NCBI RefSeq assembly: GCF_014306105.1 | Contig: NZ_JACRVF010000004.1 | Span: 430,389-494,388, forward strand | DNA length: 64,000 nt | Source: Pontibacter cellulosilyticus | GTDB taxonomy: Bacteria; Bacteroidota; Bacteroidia; Cytophagales; Hymenobacteraceae | Direction of reading: 5' to 3' | Shown here: piece after piece, positions 62,384 through 64,000 of the stretch | Numbering within the stretch: the first letter of the stretch is position 1 | Layout of the letters: the number at the start of each line of letters is the position of its first letter | The notes under the pieces: model-generated | Told to the model about the DNA's origin: nothing | Database searches by the model: none | Seen by the model: only the letters and a program-made list of their open reading frames with translations | Made by a program: the position numbers and the translations under genes

Positions 62384-62906
62384 ATGCCTGTCCGCCACAG
62401 CCATAATTACTTATTAAATAACAAGGTAGGAGAGATATAACAACATTTATGCTACTACTCTATTTTTACAAAGGTCAGTAGTTAATTATATGATCAGGGC
62501 TTTTGTGATTGCTTGATACAACGTTCTATAAAAATTCTCAATCTTTTTTTTGGCTTTTACCAAGACTGTATTGCTTCTATATGCTTAGAGGCAATTAGTA
62601 TTTGTATTAGTTATAATAATACATAATTAAGTGCAACTAAAGTGTGCATATAATAGTAAATTTATATATATTAATTGCAAGTTTCAAAAAGGCTTCGCCA
62701 CCAAGCAACAGCATATTAAAATCAGCATTAAATAATCAAGTAAATTATTTGAATATTTAAAACGCAAAAATCAGTGCAATTAGAATGCTTTGTGCACTAC
62801 AATACAGTCCAATAAGAACTCCAGTTAATACACTTTTTCATTACTCACATGGAGAAATGTATGTCGTTTTGCCTAGTAATCAATTTATTAGATAGATGTA
62901 AAGCTT
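62384..62906. other. AT-rich intergenic region between the two giant genes
   Basis: About 520 bases, low GC, no gene or clear hairpin. Only weak similarity to the region before 54917, limited to short AT-rich strings near the start codons. Confidence 0.4.
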
Positions 62907-64000
62907 ATGAGAATTTTTACTGCTCTAAAAAAAATCCGATGTTTTGCATTTTGGCTGCTAATAATGGCAGTGTTACCTGCTTATATAGTGCAAGCTCAAA
63001 CTACCACCAGTTGGATAGGAAGCAATAACAATACAAACTGGAATACATCCACTAACTGGACGAACGGCGTGCCTAGTGCAACAAAGCATGCTATTATAGG
63101 TGATGCAAATTATCCGTCAAACAGCAAACCCCCAGAAATTGATCAAACCTCTTTGGCTGAATGCCTTTCTTTAACAGTAGGGGGTGCGCGCCCAATAAAG
63201 CTTCTAGTATCAACTGACAAGGGGCTTACTGTGCGCGGTGATGTTATTATTCTTTCAAATGGAGAAATAGAAAATGAAGGTTCTGACATAAATGTGGAAG
63301 GAAATTGGACTAATGACAACATCTATCTTGAAACTGTCTATACAAAAGGAAAATCTACGAGAGCCCAGAGTGTTAAGAATCCTACTATAAGCTTTTCTGG
63401 TGCCGGAAAAACTATTGGAGGAACAGCTGTGAATAATTTCAGTAACCTTACTATATCTGGTAATATACAGTTATCCTCAGGAATTAATTTGGTTACACTT
63501 ACGCCATCAAACAATTCTACTGATGTGCTGCCTACACTTACGGTGAGCGGTACTTTAGATCCGGGGGTGCATCTTGTAAATATACCGAATGTTGCGGGTA
63601 CTAAATTCGTGTTTAATGAAGGAGCAACTATATTTATAAAAAGCACATCACTGGTTAGCGGCTCTTCCTATTATGCTAACTTCTCCATCAGGCCGACAAC
63701 TATGTTTACTTCAAGTGTGTTTAATTATGCTGGAGGTAACCAAGTAATTGAAAGCGATATCACTTACGGTATATTACGTGTTAGTGGAAGCGGCACTAAA
63801 ACACTAGATGGAAATACTGTTGTATATGCAGCACAGGGCACACAGCTTGCTATAGACGCAGGCACCCTTGATTTGGAAACTTATACTTTGGATAGAGGAT
63901 CCAGTCCAGGGGGGGTGTTATCTATGGCTTCTGGAACTACTCTGCGTATAGGTGGCATAAACACACTTCCGGCTAACTATGTTACCTACACTCTTGATGC
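62907..64000 (+). CDS. Second giant surface protein, N-terminal part (runs off the window)
   Basis: An open frame from ATG 62907 to the last base, 364 codons without a stop. It starts MRIFTALKKIRCFAFWLL with a signal peptide (ending VQAQ) and a mature start TTTSWIGSNNNTNWNTSTNWTNGVPSAT that mirrors the protein at 54917. Later blocks also align: DVIILSNGEIENEGSDINVEGNWTN, ISFSGAGKTIGG, and RVSGSGTKTLDG. It is therefore a tandem paralogue, likely also a T9SS cargo, though the sorting domain would be beyond the window. Confidence 0.85.
   Translation, partial: MRIFTALKKIRCFAFWLLIMAVLPAYIVQAQTTTSWIGSNNNTNWNTSTNWTNGVPSATKHAIIGDANYPSNSKPPEIDQTSLAECLSLTVGGARPIKLLVSTDKGLTVRGDVIILSNGEIENEGSDINVEGNWTNDNIYLETVYTKGKSTRAQSVKNPTISFSGAGKTIGGTAVNNFSNLTISGNIQLSSGINLVTLTPSNNSTDVLPTLTVSGTLDPGVHLVNIPNVAGTKFVFNEGATIFIKSTSLVSGSSYYANFSIRPTTMFTSSVFNYAGGNQVIESDITYGILRVSGSGTKTLDGNTVVYAAQGTQLAIDAGTLDLETYTLDRGSSPGGVLSMASGTTLRIGGINTLPANYVTYTLD

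Overview
The window looks like chromosomal DNA of a Bacteroidota bacterium of the order Cytophagales, most likely family Hymenobacteraceae (Pontibacter-like). This placement is inferred from recognised families, not from a database search. The signs are: promoters of the Bacteroidota type (TTG, about 19 bases, TAnnTTTG); a type IX secretion (T9SS) sorting domain; DUF4270, DUF4476, DUF4293 and DUF1573 proteins; the order glmS / DUF4270 / short glycogen synthase / panC-panD; and the long NusB form. GC content is moderate, with distinctly AT-richer stretches at 22.5-23.6 kb and from 54.3 kb to the end.

Layout. 0-9.2 kb: the tail of an unknown acidic protein, ridA, a 3-hydroxyacyl-CoA dehydrogenase C-domain protein, glmS, DUF4270 lipoprotein plus single-domain starch synthase (one operon), divergent panC-panD, then a YbhN-like membrane protein, rfaE2-type nucleotidyltransferase and zinc metallopeptidase. 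9.4-14.8 kb: acyl-CoA dehydrogenase, AraC regulator, GGGP synthase with two small membrane-protein genes, a J-domain/TPR protein and tRNA-Phe. 15-19.8 kb: a two-gene iron-sulfur oxidoreductase pair separated by duplicated about 90 bp intergenic repeats, a conserved small protein and a PorE-like OmpA lipoprotein. 19.9-25.7 kb: an accessory zone with two small beta-barrel proteins, purM, a broken lipoprotein gene with a C9 tract followed in the same frame by a GAGG-repeat (MABP/beta-prism-like) reading frame, DUF4476, and a DUF559 endonuclease gene tightly enclosed by two pairs of large inverted REP-like repeats.

25.7-42.1 kb: mostly housekeeping genes: thiolase, truA, two complementary half-ABC exporters, TetR, a formylglycine-enzyme-like lipoprotein, an XRE-type regulator, leucine dehydrogenase, nusB, ytxH, NAD-isocitrate dehydrogenase, DUF1573, yajC, ybbR, coaE and tRNA-Val. 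42.3-54.3 kb: AsmA-family protein, MscS channel, glutamate dehydrogenase, ArsR regulator, hemA, histidine kinase, FemAB-like acetyltransferase and an NhaC antiporter with a signal peptide. 54.3-64 kb: two tandem giant surface proteins; the first is complete (2471 residues, T9SS sorting domain) and the second runs off the window.

The best candidates for something undescribed are: (i) the DUF559 nuclease gene nested between inverted repeats; (ii) the C9-tract lipoprotein with the GAGG-repeat frame; and (iii) the very frequent AAGTATA/TATACTT heptamer spread through coding and intergenic DNA.
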